Assembly: GCF_022008395.1 (NCBI RefSeq)
Contig: NZ_JAIRBB010000006.1
Location: 62,001 to 126,000, forward strand
Direction of reading: 5' to 3'
DNA: 64,000 nt
Origin: Aequorivita xiaoshiensis
GTDB taxonomy: Bacteria > Bacteroidota > Bacteroidia > Flavobacteriales > Flavobacteriaceae
In this document: piece by piece, positions 47,401-57,475 of the stretch
How positions within the stretch are numbered: position 1 is the first letter of the stretch
Layout of the letters: every line of letters begins with the position of its first letter
Translations under genes and position numbers: made by a program
The notes under the pieces: generated by a model
Told to the model about the DNA's origin: nothing
The model's input: the letters and a program-made list of their open reading frames with translations, nothing else
The model's database searches: none

Positions 47401-48717
47401 ATGGTAAATTTTCAAAATCAACATCCAGCAGACGTGGCTGAGCAATTACGAGATATGGACAACGACGAAAGAAACTTGTCTTTTTTAATGCTTACACCTG
47501 AAAAAAAAACTGAGGTTTTTCGCTTTTTAGAACCATCATTTCAAATAAAAATCATTAAAGCTTTAGGAAACCAAGAGCTATCTGATGTTTTAAACAATCT
47601 ACCTCCTGACAACAGAACTAAGCTATTTGAAAACTTTCCAGACTATCTTATTAAGACTTCCATAAACCTTCTAAACCCGAAAGAAAGAGAGATAGCCCTT
47701 AGTTTAATTGGCTATAAAAAAAATAGTATAGCCCGTTTGATGACGCCTCATTATATACAAACAAAAGCAGAAAAAACTGTTAGTGAAGTATTATCATTTA
47801 TAAAAAAAGAAGGAAAAAAGGCAGAGACTTTAAACTTTGTTTATGTCGTAGATAATGAAAACAAACTCATTGACGACTTAAGAATTGGACAATTATTACT
47901 AGCTGAGTCGGATACAAAGATATCAGAACTAATGGATCATCACGTATTAGCCATTACCACTACAACTGCAGTAGAAGACGCTGTAGAGATTTTTGACAAA
48001 TACGATCGCTCAGCCTTACCAATTATTACAGAAAGTGGTGTATTAGTGGGCATAGTAACTTTCGACGATATTTTAGACAGAGTTCAAGAACAAACCACTG
48101 AAGAAATTCAAAAATTTGGAGGTACTAAAGGGCTCGAAATGTCATACACAGAATCTACCCTTTTTGACCTTGTAAAGAAAAGAGCGAGTTGGTTAGTTAT
48201 CTTATTTTTTGGAGAAATGCTCACCGCTTCAGCTATGGGGATTTTTGAAGGTGAAATTGAAAAAGCAGTTGTACTTGCGCTTTTTGTTCCTTTGATCATT
48301 TCAAGCGGTGGAAACTCTGGATCACAGGCAGCCTCATTGATTATTAGAGCTATGGCCTTAAAAGAATTAAAGCTAAAAGACTGGTGGTATGTAATGAAAA
48401 AAGAACTACTCTCTGGAGTGCTGCTTGGCGCAATTTTGGGATCTATAGGGTTTTTACGAATATTATTATGGCAAAAAATAGGATTTTACAATTACGGTGA
48501 GTTTTGGCTTGAAGTTGCATTAAGCGTTTCGGTTTCCTTAGTCTTTATTGTGCTTTGGGGAACTCTTTCAGGCTCTTTAATTCCATTTATATTGAAATCA
48601 CTAAAGATGGATCCCGCGACAGCTTCGGCTCCATTTGTGGCAACATTAGTTGATGTTACTGGAATAATAATCTTCTTTTCGATTGCAGCATTTTTCCTAG
48701 CAGAAAAATTATTGTAG
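47401..48717 (+). CDS. mgtE: Magnesium transporter MgtE
   Basis: MgtE is a gated Mg2+ channel. The 438-residue protein has the N domain (HPADVAEQLRDMDNDERNL, ALGNQELSDVLNNLPPDNR), two CBS domains that sense magnesium (about 120-240, VGIVTFDDILDRVQEQ), a connecting helix, and five membrane helices with the selectivity signature ISSGGNSGSQAA near 300-311. A TATATTTA box (47333-47340) may be its promoter. It is divergent from the peptidase operon. Confidence 0.95.
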   Translation: MVNFQNQHPADVAEQLRDMDNDERNLSFLMLTPEKKTEVFRFLEPSFQIKIIKALGNQELSDVLNNLPPDNRTKLFENFPDYLIKTSINLLNPKEREIALSLIGYKKNSIARLMTPHYIQTKAEKTVSEVLSFIKKEGKKAETLNFVYVVDNENKLIDDLRIGQLLLAESDTKISELMDHHVLAITTTTAVEDAVEIFDKYDRSALPIITESGVLVGIVTFDDILDRVQEQTTEEIQKFGGTKGLEMSYTESTLFDLVKKRASWLVILFFGEMLTASAMGIFEGEIEKAVVLALFVPLIISSGGNSGSQAASLIIRAMALKELKLKDWWYVMKKELLSGVLLGAILGSIGFLRILLWQKIGFYNYGEFWLEVALSVSVSLVFIVLWGTLSGSLIPFILKSLKMDPATASAPFVATLVDVTGIIIFFSIAAFFLAEKLL

Positions 48718-48738
48718 TCGATATTATTTTAAAAATAA

Positions 48739-48764
48739 AAAGCCATCCGCATCTGGATGGCTTT
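48739..48764. terminator. Bidirectional intrinsic terminator
   Basis: AAAGCCATCC and GGATGGCTTT pair perfectly with a 6-base loop, between the convergent mgtE and amidinotransferase-fold genes. Confidence 0.9.
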
Positions 48765-48802
48765 CATATATTTTTCAAACTTTTATAAAATTCACTGATG
48801 TA

Positions 48803-49717
48803 TTAATCACGAATTAAAGGTAAAGTAGAGCAGCGAAGCAAACCTTCTTGCTTTGCAATCTCAGCATAAGGAACTTCTTCTACAGTAAATCCTTGCTCGC
48901 GCAGCCAAGTGTTTAATCTTGTAAAATTCTTTTCTGAAATAACTACATCTGGAGAAATCGAAAAAATATTACTATTCATGTCGTACATTTCTCTCTTGCT
49001 AATATGGAAGCAATTTTCTTTACCGAAGAAATTAACGAGCCACTCATACTCTTCTTCTACTAAAAATCCTTCTTTATGGATAATTACTTTCCCTCTACCT
49101 AATGGTTGGAAGCAGCAATCTAAATGAAGTGCATTATCTTCAGCCACAGTGTTGCTTTTTCTAAGGCTAAAAGATTTAACTGTTTTATGCGGGAACAATT
49201 TTCGAAGGTGTTCTACTCCCTTCATATTTGTTCTAGCCGTGATATAATCAGAATAATCATCACCGTAATATGTTCCAACAAAGATATAATCTCCCCAAGG
49301 CATTACGTCTCCACCTTCAATATGCGCAGCTTCTGGAAATTCAATTATTTTTGAAGGGTCTATTTCATCAATTACCGAATGAATAGCATCTATTTCTTTA
49401 CTTCTATCTTCAAGAATATTGGCTTTAAAAAACTTATCTTCAATTACGAAGGCTATATCTCTAGTAAAAATTTGATTGTAGTCTTCTATCGAATCTGGAC
49501 GGTAAACTTCTACGTTGTATTTTTCAAATACCGCAGCTACTGCTTCCATTTCCTTAACCATATCTTCATCTTTGGGATATGTACCTGCTTTTATATGTTC
49601 TGCAGATTTTGGATCGTAAGCGTCTTCCAATTTAGGAACAGGACCATTACTATCTGCGCGCCCGAGTACCACGGCACGTAGTCGTGAAATTTCGTCGTTA
49701 ATATTCAGCTTTATCAT
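48803..49717 (-). CDS. Amidinotransferase-fold (DDAH/arginine deiminase-like) enzyme
   Basis: The 304-residue protein belongs to the guanidino-group-modifying enzymes. It shows the substrate-binding and catalytic pattern: FTRDIAFVIEDKF, PEAAHIEGGDVMPWGDYIFVG, the catalytic His in EDNALHLDCCFQPL and the catalytic Cys near residue 295 in GLLRCSTLPL. Dimethylarginine hydrolase, arginine deiminase or glycine amidinotransferase activity are all possible; sequence alone does not decide. A -7 box (49723-49730) lies just upstream. The gene is followed by the mgtE-shared terminator. Confidence 0.88.
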   Translation of the reverse strand: MIKLNINDEISRLRAVVLGRADSNGPVPKLEDAYDPKSAEHIKAGTYPKDEDMVKEMEAVAAVFEKYNVEVYRPDSIEDYNQIFTRDIAFVIEDKFFKANILEDRSKEIDAIHSVIDEIDPSKIIEFPEAAHIEGGDVMPWGDYIFVGTYYGDDYSDYITARTNMKGVEHLRKLFPHKTVKSFSLRKSNTVAEDNALHLDCCFQPLGRGKVIIHKEGFLVEEEYEWLVNFFGKENCFHISKREMYDMNSNIFSISPDVVISEKNFTRLNTWLREQGFTVEEVPYAEIAKQEGLLRCSTLPLIRD

Positions 49718-49722
49718 AATAG

Positions 49723-49730
49723 CAAATATA
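49723..49730 (-). promoter_or_regulatory. -7 box of the amidinotransferase-fold gene
   Basis: TATATTTG on the minus strand ends 5 bases before the ATG, and immediately follows the gltA terminator (49733-49760). The 5' leader would be very short. Confidence 0.5.
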
Positions 49731-49732
49731 GA

Positions 49733-49760
49733 AAAAGCACCTCTATACCGAAGTGCTTTT
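49733..49760 (-). terminator. Terminator of gltA
   Basis: AAAAGCAC and GTGCTTTT pair as 8-base arms with a 12-base loop, 20 bases after the gltA stop on the minus strand. Confidence 0.75.
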
Positions 49761-49780
49761 AATTTTATTAGAAATAATAT

Positions 49781-51067
49781 TTATCTTTTTTCAACCGTTT
49801 TGAATTCGCGTAATTTTTCGCCAATATAAATTTGGCGTGGACGTCCAATTGGCTCCTTGTTTAAACGCATCTCTCTCCATTGCGCAATCCATCCTGGTAA
49901 ACGACCTAATGCAAACATAGGCGTGAACATTTCAACTGGAATTCCTAAGGCACGGTATATAATACCTGAGTAAAAGTCAACGTTAGGATATAATTTTCTT
50001 TCTACGAAATATGGATCTTCTAAAGCCTCTTTTTCTAATGCTTTAGCGATATCTAAAATATCATCTTGAATACCAAGATTTTCTAAAACATCATCCGCAG
50101 CTTTCTTTATGATTTTAGCACGTGGGTCGAAATTTTTATAAACTCTATGACCAAAGCCCATTAATCTAAACGGATCGTTTTTATCTTTTGCTTTTGCCAT
50201 GAATTTTTTAGTATCTCCACCGTCTGCCTTTATTTCTTCAAGCATTTCAATAACGGCTTGATTCGCACCACCGTGAAGTGGGCCCCATAAAGCTGCAATA
50301 CCAGCTGAGATGGAAACAAATAATCCAGCGTGTGAAGACCCAACAATTCTCACTGTAGATGTAGAGCAGTTTTGCTCGTGGTCTGCGTGTAGAATCAACA
50401 ATTTATCTAACGCTTTTAAAACAATTTCGTTAGTAGTGTAGTCTCCACTTGGCTTTTTGAACATCATCTTCAAAAAGTTGTCTACATAACCAAGTGTATC
50501 TCCACCATAGTCTAATGGAAGGCCCATACGTTTTCTGTATGTCCAAGCCGTTAGCACAGGGAACTTACCAAGAATCTTAACTATAGCTTTATACATGTCC
50601 TCCTCACTATCAACATTGACAGACGATGGATTAAAAGCTACTAAAGCTGAAGTTAAAGAAGACAACACGCCCATTGGGTGTGCAGCTTTTGGAAATCCAT
50701 CCAAGATTCTTTTTACATCTTCGTCAACGTGTGACTGCGCTTTAATATCTTCATGAAATTTATTAAGCTGAACTTCAGTTGGCAATTCACCAAAAATTAG
50801 TAAATAGCATACCTCTAAAAAGTGTGCTTTTTCAGCAAGTTCTTCAATGGCATAACCTCGGTAACGCAACACTCCTTTTTCACCATCTAAAAATGTAATA
50901 GCACTTTCACAAGCACCCGTATTTTTATATCCAGGATCTAAAGTTACAACACCACCGGTACTGCTCCTTAGAGTTTTTACATCTATACCAATTTCATTTT
51001 CAGTTCCTTCCACTACTGGGAATTCATATTTTTTACCTTCTATTTCGAGGGTCGCCATCTTTGCCAT
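49781..51067 (-). CDS. gltA: Citrate synthase
   Basis: This enzyme condenses acetyl-CoA with oxaloacetate at the entry of the citric acid cycle. The 428-residue protein is the type II (hexameric) form with the N-terminal beta-domain (TLEIEGKKYEFPVVEGTENE). Catalytic regions are visible: LILHADHEQNCST, GPLHGGANQAVIEML, and MGFGHRVYKNFDPRAKI, with the catalytic Asp in YPNVDFYSGI. It is separated from the upstream enolase gene by 180 bases that contain the enolase terminator. Confidence 0.97.
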   Translation of the reverse strand: MAKMATLEIEGKKYEFPVVEGTENEIGIDVKTLRSSTGGVVTLDPGYKNTGACESAITFLDGEKGVLRYRGYAIEELAEKAHFLEVCYLLIFGELPTEVQLNKFHEDIKAQSHVDEDVKRILDGFPKAAHPMGVLSSLTSALVAFNPSSVNVDSEEDMYKAIVKILGKFPVLTAWTYRKRMGLPLDYGGDTLGYVDNFLKMMFKKPSGDYTTNEIVLKALDKLLILHADHEQNCSTSTVRIVGSSHAGLFVSISAGIAALWGPLHGGANQAVIEMLEEIKADGGDTKKFMAKAKDKNDPFRLMGFGHRVYKNFDPRAKIIKKAADDVLENLGIQDDILDIAKALEKEALEDPYFVERKLYPNVDFYSGIIYRALGIPVEMFTPMFALGRLPGWIAQWREMRLNKEPIGRPRQIYIGEKLREFKTVEKR

Positions 51068-51204
51068 AAAGTATCGTGTATATTTAATTTTTTCAGAATC
51101 GCTAAATTACAAAATTTCAAGCAATTTTTTTGAATTTTACCCATTAAGTTAGGTTAAAAAAACCTTAATATGCAGGGTATAGACATCATTTTTGTAGACA
51201 TAAA

Positions 51205-51229
51205 AAAACCTCGTCTTAAACGAGGTTTT
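51205..51229 (-). terminator. Terminator of eno
   Basis: AAAACCTCGT and ACGAGGTTTT pair perfectly with a 5-base loop, 19 bases after the eno stop, followed by T-rich sequence on the minus strand. Confidence 0.88.
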
Positions 51230-51247
51230 AATTTACTTTATAAATAT

Positions 51248-52558
<1,311 letters not shown>

Positions 52559-52577
52559 TTAATTGTTAAGTACTATA

Positions 52578-53687
52578 CTACTTGTGTTTTTCTATTATAT
52601 CAATAAATTGATCAAAAAGGTATGACGCATCGTGTGGTCCAGGACTTGCTTCTGGATGATATTGCACAGAAAAAGCAGGCTTGTTTTTCAGACGAATCCC
52701 AGCTGCGGTATGATCGTTTAAGTGTTCGTGTGTTATTTCTATATTCGGATTAGCCTCGGCTTCTTCCCTGTTGATTGCGAAACCGTGGTTTTGAGAAGTA
52801 ATTTCACCTTTACCTGTAATAAGATTCATTACTGGGTGGTTAATACCACGATGACCGTTGTGCATTTTATAAGTAGAAACTCCATTTGCTAGAGCTAACA
52901 TTTGATGTCCTAAACAAATTCCAAACATTGGAAGCTCCTTATCTAGGATAGTTTTTACAACTTCGATTGCACTGTTTAACGGCTCTGGATCACCAGGACC
53001 ATTTGAAATAAAGTATCCATCTGGCTTAAAAGCTTCTAAATCTTCAAAACTTGAATTGTATGGGAATACTTTAATATAACAATCACGCTCGGCAAGCATT
53101 CTTAAAATATTCTTTTTAATCCCAAGATCTAAAGCTGAAACTTTATACTTAGCATTCTCATCTCCGTAGAAATAAGGTTCTTTAGTCGAAACTTTCGAAG
53201 CTAACTCTAAGCCATCCATATTTGGAACATCGGCTAATTGCTTTTTTAAGCCTTCAATATTATCTACTTCCGTAGAAATTACGGCATTCATCGCTCCGTT
53301 ATCTCGTATGTAATTTACTAAAGCTCTAGTATCTACATCACTAATAGCAAGTAAATTATTTCTATTTATAAATTCTTCTAGCGAGTCGTCAGCTGCCGGA
53401 CGTGAATAGTGGTAACTAAAATTACGCACCACCAAGCCAGCAATTTTAACACCTTCCGATTCTACTTCTTCTTTATTAGTACCATAATTCCCGATGTGAG
53501 CATTAGTGGCTACCATAATTTGACCAAAATACGAGGGGTCTGTAAAAATCTCTTGATACCCCGTCATACCAGTATTAAAACATACTTCGCCAAAGGCCGA
53601 GCCTTCTTTGTTTCCAACTGCTTTTCCGTAGAACACAGTTCCATCTGCTAATAAAATAAGTGCTTTTTTTCGTGTTTGATATTTCAT
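52578..53687 (-). CDS. carA: Carbamoyl phosphate synthase small subunit
   Basis: CarA hydrolyses glutamine to supply ammonia for carbamoyl phosphate, a precursor of arginine and pyrimidines. From 53687 the protein has 369 residues. The N-terminal domain has MTGYQEIFTDPSYFGQI, and the class I glutaminase domain has the nucleophile in MFGICLGHQMLALA and the His-Glu pair in VQYHPEASPGPHD. A frame start at 53729 adds 14 unrelated residues; MKYQTRKKALILLADG is the usual start. A -7-like TATTTTTG (53755-53762) lies upstream. No carB is in the window. Confidence 0.96.
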   Translation of the reverse strand: MKYQTRKKALILLADGTVFYGKAVGNKEGSAFGEVCFNTGMTGYQEIFTDPSYFGQIMVATNAHIGNYGTNKEEVESEGVKIAGLVVRNFSYHYSRPAADDSLEEFINRNNLLAISDVDTRALVNYIRDNGAMNAVISTEVDNIEGLKKQLADVPNMDGLELASKVSTKEPYFYGDENAKYKVSALDLGIKKNILRMLAERDCYIKVFPYNSSFEDLEAFKPDGYFISNGPGDPEPLNSAIEVVKTILDKELPMFGICLGHQMLALANGVSTYKMHNGHRGINHPVMNLITGKGEITSQNHGFAINREEAEANPNIEITHEHLNDHTAAGIRLKNKPAFSVQYHPEASPGPHDASYLFDQFIDIIEKHK

Positions 53688-53771
53688 CTTTTGAAGGCTT
53701 TCAACCCATCGAAAATCTCTGGGTGACAATTATTAGGTTTCTCAAAAATCTTTGCAAAAATAGTATAAAAA

Positions 53772-53801
53772 AAAGGGATAAACGAAAACGCTTATCCCTT
53801 T
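53772..53801 (-). terminator. Terminator at the end of the ribosomal protein cluster
   Basis: AAAGGGATAA and TTATCCCTTT pair as 10-base arms with a 10-base loop and follow rplQ by 25 bases on the minus strand, ahead of carA. Confidence 0.85.
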
Positions 53802-53825
53802 GTTATTTTATGAATAAAAAATCAT

Positions 53826-54302
53826 TTATTCTTCTTCTTTTTTAGCTTGTGTAGCTTTTGCTGGAGCAGCTTTTGCGGCACCGCTTCCGCGACGACTTCT
53901 ACGAGTAGATTTCTTCTTGGTTGCTTTACCAACATTGTAGATCTCGTTGAAATCAACTAGCTCTATCATTGCCATATCAGCATTATCACCTAGACGATTA
54001 CCCAACTTAATAATACGAGTGTAACCTCCTGGACGATCACCTACTTTTGGCGCAATAGTTCTAAAAAGCTCTACAACTGCATCTTTTTGACGCAATTTAG
54101 CCATAACCAAACGACGATTATGAGTAGTATCTTCTTTAGACTTAGTTACTAATGGCTCAACAAATTGCTTAAGCGCTTTTGCTTTAGCAACCGTAGTGTT
54201 AATTCTCTTGTGTTCGATAAGAGAACTTGCCATGTTAGCCAACATTGAGTGCCTGTGGGCGGTTTTTCTTCCTAAGTGATTGTGTTTTTTTCCGTGTCTC
54301 AT
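53826..54302 (-). CDS. rplQ: 50S ribosomal protein L17
   Basis: The 158-residue protein begins [20 protein letters not shown] and has [21 protein letters not shown], both typical of L17. It is longer than the usual 120-130 residues because of a C-terminal tail of about 35 residues rich in Lys, Arg, Ala and Glu ([19 protein letters not shown]), a common feature in Flavobacteriaceae. It is the last gene of the cluster; a 143-base gap with a dispersed repeat separates it from rpoA. Confidence 0.97.
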   Translation of the reverse strand: MRHGKKHNHLGRKTAHRHSMLANMASSLIEHKRINTTVAKAKALKQFVEPLVTKSKEDTTHNRRLVMAKLRQKDAVVELFRTIAPKVGDRPGGYTRIIKLGNRLGDNADMAMIELVDFNEIYNVGKATKKKSTRRSRRGSGAAKAAPAKATQAKKEEE

Positions 54303-54372
54303 GACATTTTAGTTTTCATCATCTTGCTACAAAATCCGTTCATCGGAGAGCAAACTATGATGGGTTAATTTT

Positions 54373-54442
54373 ATAGATTTGAGATAATAGACGTGAGATA
54401 TGAGACTAAAATCTAACATTTCACGTCTAAGGCCTCAAGTCT
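54373..54442 (-). repeat. Dispersed intergenic repeat, copy 2, with inverted arms
   Basis: The element begins ATAGATTTGAGA as in copy 1 (15251-15300), then AGACGTGAGA and GAGACT. It continues with the reverse complement TCACGTCT (54421-54428) of AGACGTGA (54389-54396) and CTCAAGTCT, so the whole could fold as an imperfect hairpin. It lies between rpoA and rplQ, overlapping no gene. Confidence 0.5.
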
Positions 54443-54445
54443 GTT

Positions 54446-55438
54446 CTAATCTTTATCTAATTTATATTTTGCAAGGTCCATCCCGAAGTTTAGGCCTTTA
54501 ACACTCACTAACTCTTCAAGCTCTGTAAGTGATTTTTTACCGAAGTTACGGAACTTCATCAAGTCATTCTTGTTGTAAGATACAAGGTCTCCCAAGGTAT
54601 CAACTTCAGCAGCCTTTAAACAGTTTAGTGCACGAACCGAAAGATCCATATCAACTAATTTAGTTTTTAGCAACTGACGCATATGAAGAGATTCCTCATC
54701 ATAAGTTTCAGTTTGTGCAATCTCATCAGCCTCTAATGTTATGCGCTCATCGCTGAACAACATAAAGTGGTGGATTAATGTTTTTGCAGCCTCAGTTAAT
54801 GCATCTTTTGGATGAATTGATCCGTCTGTTTGGATTTCGAAAACCAATTTTTCGTAATCTGTTTTCTGCTCTACACGGAAGTTTTCAATGCTGTACTTCA
54901 CATTTTTAATTGGAGTGTAGATAGAATCTGTAAAGATAGTTCCTAAAGGAGCATTGGCTTTTTTGTTCTCTTCTGCAGGAACATAACCGCGGCCTTTTTC
55001 GATAGTAATTTCGAAATTAAGGTTTACCTTCTTATCCATATTGCAAAGAACCATATCTGGGTTCAATACTTGGAAACCTGAAATAAATTTTTGGAAATCG
55101 CCAGCCTTTAACTGATCTTTTCCAGAAACTGAAATAGTAACTGTTTCGTTATCTATTTCTTCAATTTGTCTTTTGAAACGAACTTGTTTCAGGTTCAAAA
55201 TAATTTCGGTAACATCTTCCACTACTCCGGCAATGGTAGAAAATTCGTGATCCACGCCTTCGATACGTACCGAAGTGATGGCGAATCCTTCCAAAGAGGA
55301 TAGTAATACGCGTCTTAATGCGTTACCAATGGTAAGACCATAACCTGGTTCCAAAGGACGAAATTCAAATTTCCCTTCGAAATCGGTAGAGTTTACCATT
55401 ATAACTTTATCAGGCTTCTGAAAACTAAATACTGCCAT
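54446..55438 (-). CDS. rpoA: RNA polymerase subunit alpha
   Basis: The 330-residue alpha subunit has the N-terminal dimerisation domain ([41 protein letters not shown]) and the C-terminal domain that contacts upstream DNA and activators ([39 protein letters not shown]). It follows rpsD by 22 bases. Confidence 0.98.
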   Translation of the reverse strand: MAVFSFQKPDKVIMVNSTDFEGKFEFRPLEPGYGLTIGNALRRVLLSSLEGFAITSVRIEGVDHEFSTIAGVVEDVTEIILNLKQVRFKRQIEEIDNETVTISVSGKDQLKAGDFQKFISGFQVLNPDMVLCNMDKKVNLNFEITIEKGRGYVPAEENKKANAPLGTIFTDSIYTPIKNVKYSIENFRVEQKTDYEKLVFEIQTDGSIHPKDALTEAAKTLIHHFMLFSDERITLEADEIAQTETYDEESLHMRQLLKTKLVDMDLSVRALNCLKAAEVDTLGDLVSYNKNDLMKFRNFGKKSLTELEELVSVKGLNFGMDLAKYKLDKD

Positions 55439-55460
55439 AATTGACTTTCTGTGTTTTTTA

Positions 55461-56066
55461 TTATTTAGAATATAATTCTACAATCAACTGTTCGTTGATG
55501 TTTTCTGGAATTTGGATACGCTCAGGAATAGAAACGAAAGTCCCTTCCTTTTTCTCTCCGTTCCAAGTGATCCACTCATAAACGTGACTTGCGTTAGCCA
55601 ATGAATCGTTGATTGCTGAAAGAGATTTTGATTTCTCTCTAACTGCCACTACATCTCCAGGCTTAAGTTGGTAAGATGGAATGTTTACTTTTTCACCATT
55701 TACAGTGATGTGTCTGTGAGAAACAAGTTGTCTAGCACCTGAACGTGTAGGAGAAATTCCCATTCTGTACACTACATTGTCTAAACGAGACTCACACATT
55801 TGAAGCAATACCTGACCTGTAATTCCAGGAGCAGCGTTTGCTTTCTTAAACATATTTCTGAACTGACGCTCTAAAATACCGTAAGTGTATTTTGTTTTTT
55901 GCTTTTCAGCAAGTTGAATTGCGTATTCAGATTTTTTTCCACGACGACGTGTGTTACCATGTTGTCCTGGAGGGTAATTTCTTTTTTCGAAAGATTTGTC
56001 GTCTCCGAAGATTGCTTCCCCGAATTTACGGGCGATTTTAGTTTTTGGACCAGTATATCTTGCCAT
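55461..56066 (-). CDS. rpsD: 30S ribosomal protein S4
   Basis: The 201-residue primary binder of 16S rRNA begins [21 protein letters not shown] and has the S4 RNA-binding domain ([34 protein letters not shown] in parts). The N-terminal zinc knuckle of some S4 proteins is absent. S4 usually represses its own operon; the 133-base gap upstream holds a hairpin (56121-56149). Confidence 0.98.
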   Translation of the reverse strand: MARYTGPKTKIARKFGEAIFGDDKSFEKRNYPPGQHGNTRRRGKKSEYAIQLAEKQKTKYTYGILERQFRNMFKKANAAPGITGQVLLQMCESRLDNVVYRMGISPTRSGARQLVSHRHITVNGEKVNIPSYQLKPGDVVAVREKSKSLSAINDSLANASHVYEWITWNGEKKEGTFVSIPERIQIPENINEQLIVELYSK

Positions 56067-56120
56067 TTTTAATTTAAGGTTTTGAAGAAAAACTAAATTA
56101 AGGTCTTTTTATAGAGAACA

Positions 56121-56149
56121 CTTGGAGGCGCAATAAATTGCACCTCAAG
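56121..56149 (-). promoter_or_regulatory. Hairpin between rpsK and rpsD
   Basis: On the minus strand CTTGAGGTGCAA and TTGCGCCTCCAAG form an almost perfect stem (one G-U pair, one bulged C) around a short AT loop. No T-run follows, so it is not a simple terminator. It could be a processing site or a protein-binding leader for rpsD. Confidence 0.5.
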
Positions 56150-56199
56150 CTCTCGATCCTTTAGTTTTTAAATTCCTTCAGATTGATATTTACTATATA

Positions 56200-56601
56200 T
56201 TAAACTCTTCTTCTCTTAGGAGGACGGCATCCGTTGTGCGGCATTGGAGTAACATCGATAATTTCAGTTACTTCAATTCCTGCATTGTGGATAGATCTTA
56301 TTGCAGATTCTCTTCCGTTTCCTGGACCTTTTACGTAAACTTTTACTTTACGTAAACCAGCGTCATGTGCAACTTTTGCACAATCTTCTGATGCCAACTG
56401 AGCAGCGTAAGGAGTATTTTTCTTAGATCCACGGAAACCCATTTTACCGGCTGAGGACCAAGAGATAACATCTCCATTCTTATTTGTTAACGATACGATA
56501 ATGTTGTTAAAAGAAGCTGTAATATGTGCCTCACCAACAGATTCAACATTAACTTTACGTTTTTTAACTTGTTTTGTAGTCTTAGACGTTGTCTTTGCCA
56601 T
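56200..56601 (-). CDS. rpsK: 30S ribosomal protein S11
   Basis: The 133-residue protein has the S11 pattern [41 protein letters not shown], and the C-terminal [18 protein letters not shown]. The N-terminus is short and basic. It starts 11 bases after rpsM. Confidence 0.98.
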   Translation of the reverse strand: MAKTTSKTTKQVKKRKVNVESVGEAHITASFNNIIVSLTNKNGDVISWSSAGKMGFRGSKKNTPYAAQLASEDCAKVAHDAGLRKVKVYVKGPGNGRESAIRSIHNAGIEVTEIIDVTPMPHNGCRPPKRRRV

Positions 56602-56612
56602 AACTCTAGGTT

Positions 56613-56987
56613 TTATTTAGTTGCTTTTTTCTTGTTAGCAACAGTTTTACGTTTTCCTTTTCTAGTACGAGAGTTATTCTTAGTACGTTGTCCTCTTAAT
56701 GGAAGACCTGTTCTGTGACGAATACCTCTGTAACAACCAATATCCATTAAGCGCTTAATGCTTAATTGAACTTCACTACGTAATTCACCTTCGATTTTGA
56801 ACGATCCAACAGCGTCACGAATAGCACCGATTTCATCATCGTTCCATTCACTTACTTTTTTATCTTCGTCAACTCCGGCTTTGTTCAGAATATCTTGGGC
56901 ACGGCTTCTACCGATTCCAAAGATATACGTTAACGCGATTACACCCCTTTTGTGCTTCGGGATATCTACACCTGCGATTCTTGCCAT
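56613..56987 (-). CDS. rpsM: 30S ribosomal protein S13
   Basis: The 124-residue protein has [20 protein letters not shown] at the start, [11 protein letters not shown], and [20 protein letters not shown], all characteristic of S13. It ends in a basic tail and lies just after rpmJ. Confidence 0.98.
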   Translation of the reverse strand: MARIAGVDIPKHKRGVIALTYIFGIGRSRAQDILNKAGVDEDKKVSEWNDDEIGAIRDAVGSFKIEGELRSEVQLSIKRLMDIGCYRGIRHRTGLPLRGQRTKNNSRTRKGKRKTVANKKKATK

Positions 56988-56990
56988 AAC

Positions 56991-57107
56991 TTATCCTTGT
57001 CTTTGTTTGAACTTTGGGTTCTTTTTGTTAATTACATATAATCTACCTTTTCTGCGTACAATTTTGCAGTCGGCACTTCTCTTTTTTACGGATGCTCTTA
57101 CTTTCAT
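56991..57107 (-). CDS. rpmJ: 50S ribosomal protein L36
   Basis: This 38-codon gene encodes [20 protein letters not shown] followed by [18 protein letters not shown], an unmistakable L36. The usual CxxC...C...H zinc ribbon is missing: only one cysteine (residue 14) remains and the C-terminal His is Phe. It lies between infA and rpsM. Confidence 0.96.
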   Translation of the reverse strand: MKVRASVKKRSADCKIVRRKGRLYVINKKNPKFKQRQG

Positions 57108-57155
57108 CTCTCTTTGATTTAATTTATTGTTCAATGAACCTGTGAGGTCCGTTGT

Positions 57156-57371
57156 TTAGTATCTGTATGTTATTCTCGCCTTAGTTAAATCGTAAGGGCT
57201 CATTTCAAGCTTTACTTTATCACCAGGCAACAATTTAATATAATGCATACGCATTTTTCCAGAAATGTGAGCGGTTACAATATGACCATTTTCCAATTCA
57301 ACACGAAACATAGCATTTGAAAGCGCTTCAACTATACTCCCATCTTGCTCAATTGCGTTTTGTTTTGCCAT
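57156..57371 (-). CDS. infA: Translation initiation factor IF-1
   Basis: The 71-residue OB-fold protein has [39 protein letters not shown] and ELSPYDLTK-like [15 protein letters not shown], all typical of IF-1. A promoter box upstream (57413-57420) suggests that infA and the genes after it can be transcribed separately from secY. Confidence 0.98.
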   Translation of the reverse strand: MAKQNAIEQDGSIVEALSNAMFRVELENGHIVTAHISGKMRMHYIKLLPGDKVKLEMSPYDLTKARITYRY

Positions 57372-57412
57372 TTTTTATTATAATTTAAATTAAAGGTGAT
57401 TTTTAAAGAGTG

Positions 57413-57420
57413 CAAAAGTA
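57413..57420 (-). promoter_or_regulatory. Probable internal promoter -7 box upstream of infA
   Basis: TACTTTTG on the minus strand matches TAnnTTTG, 41 bases before infA in the 104-base secY-infA gap. At the -33 position only ATG is found (20 bases upstream). Confidence 0.5.
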
Positions 57421-57475
57421 CAATAAACTTTTTAAAATCTCATACTTACACTTTAAATAGTTCACCCTATTACAT

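Noticed and set aside
48909-49681. Open frames on the plus strand opposite the amidinotransferase-fold gene
   Set aside because: They are rich in Phe, Tyr, Ser and Cys with no domain pattern and lie antisense to a well-conserved enzyme, so they are chance frames.
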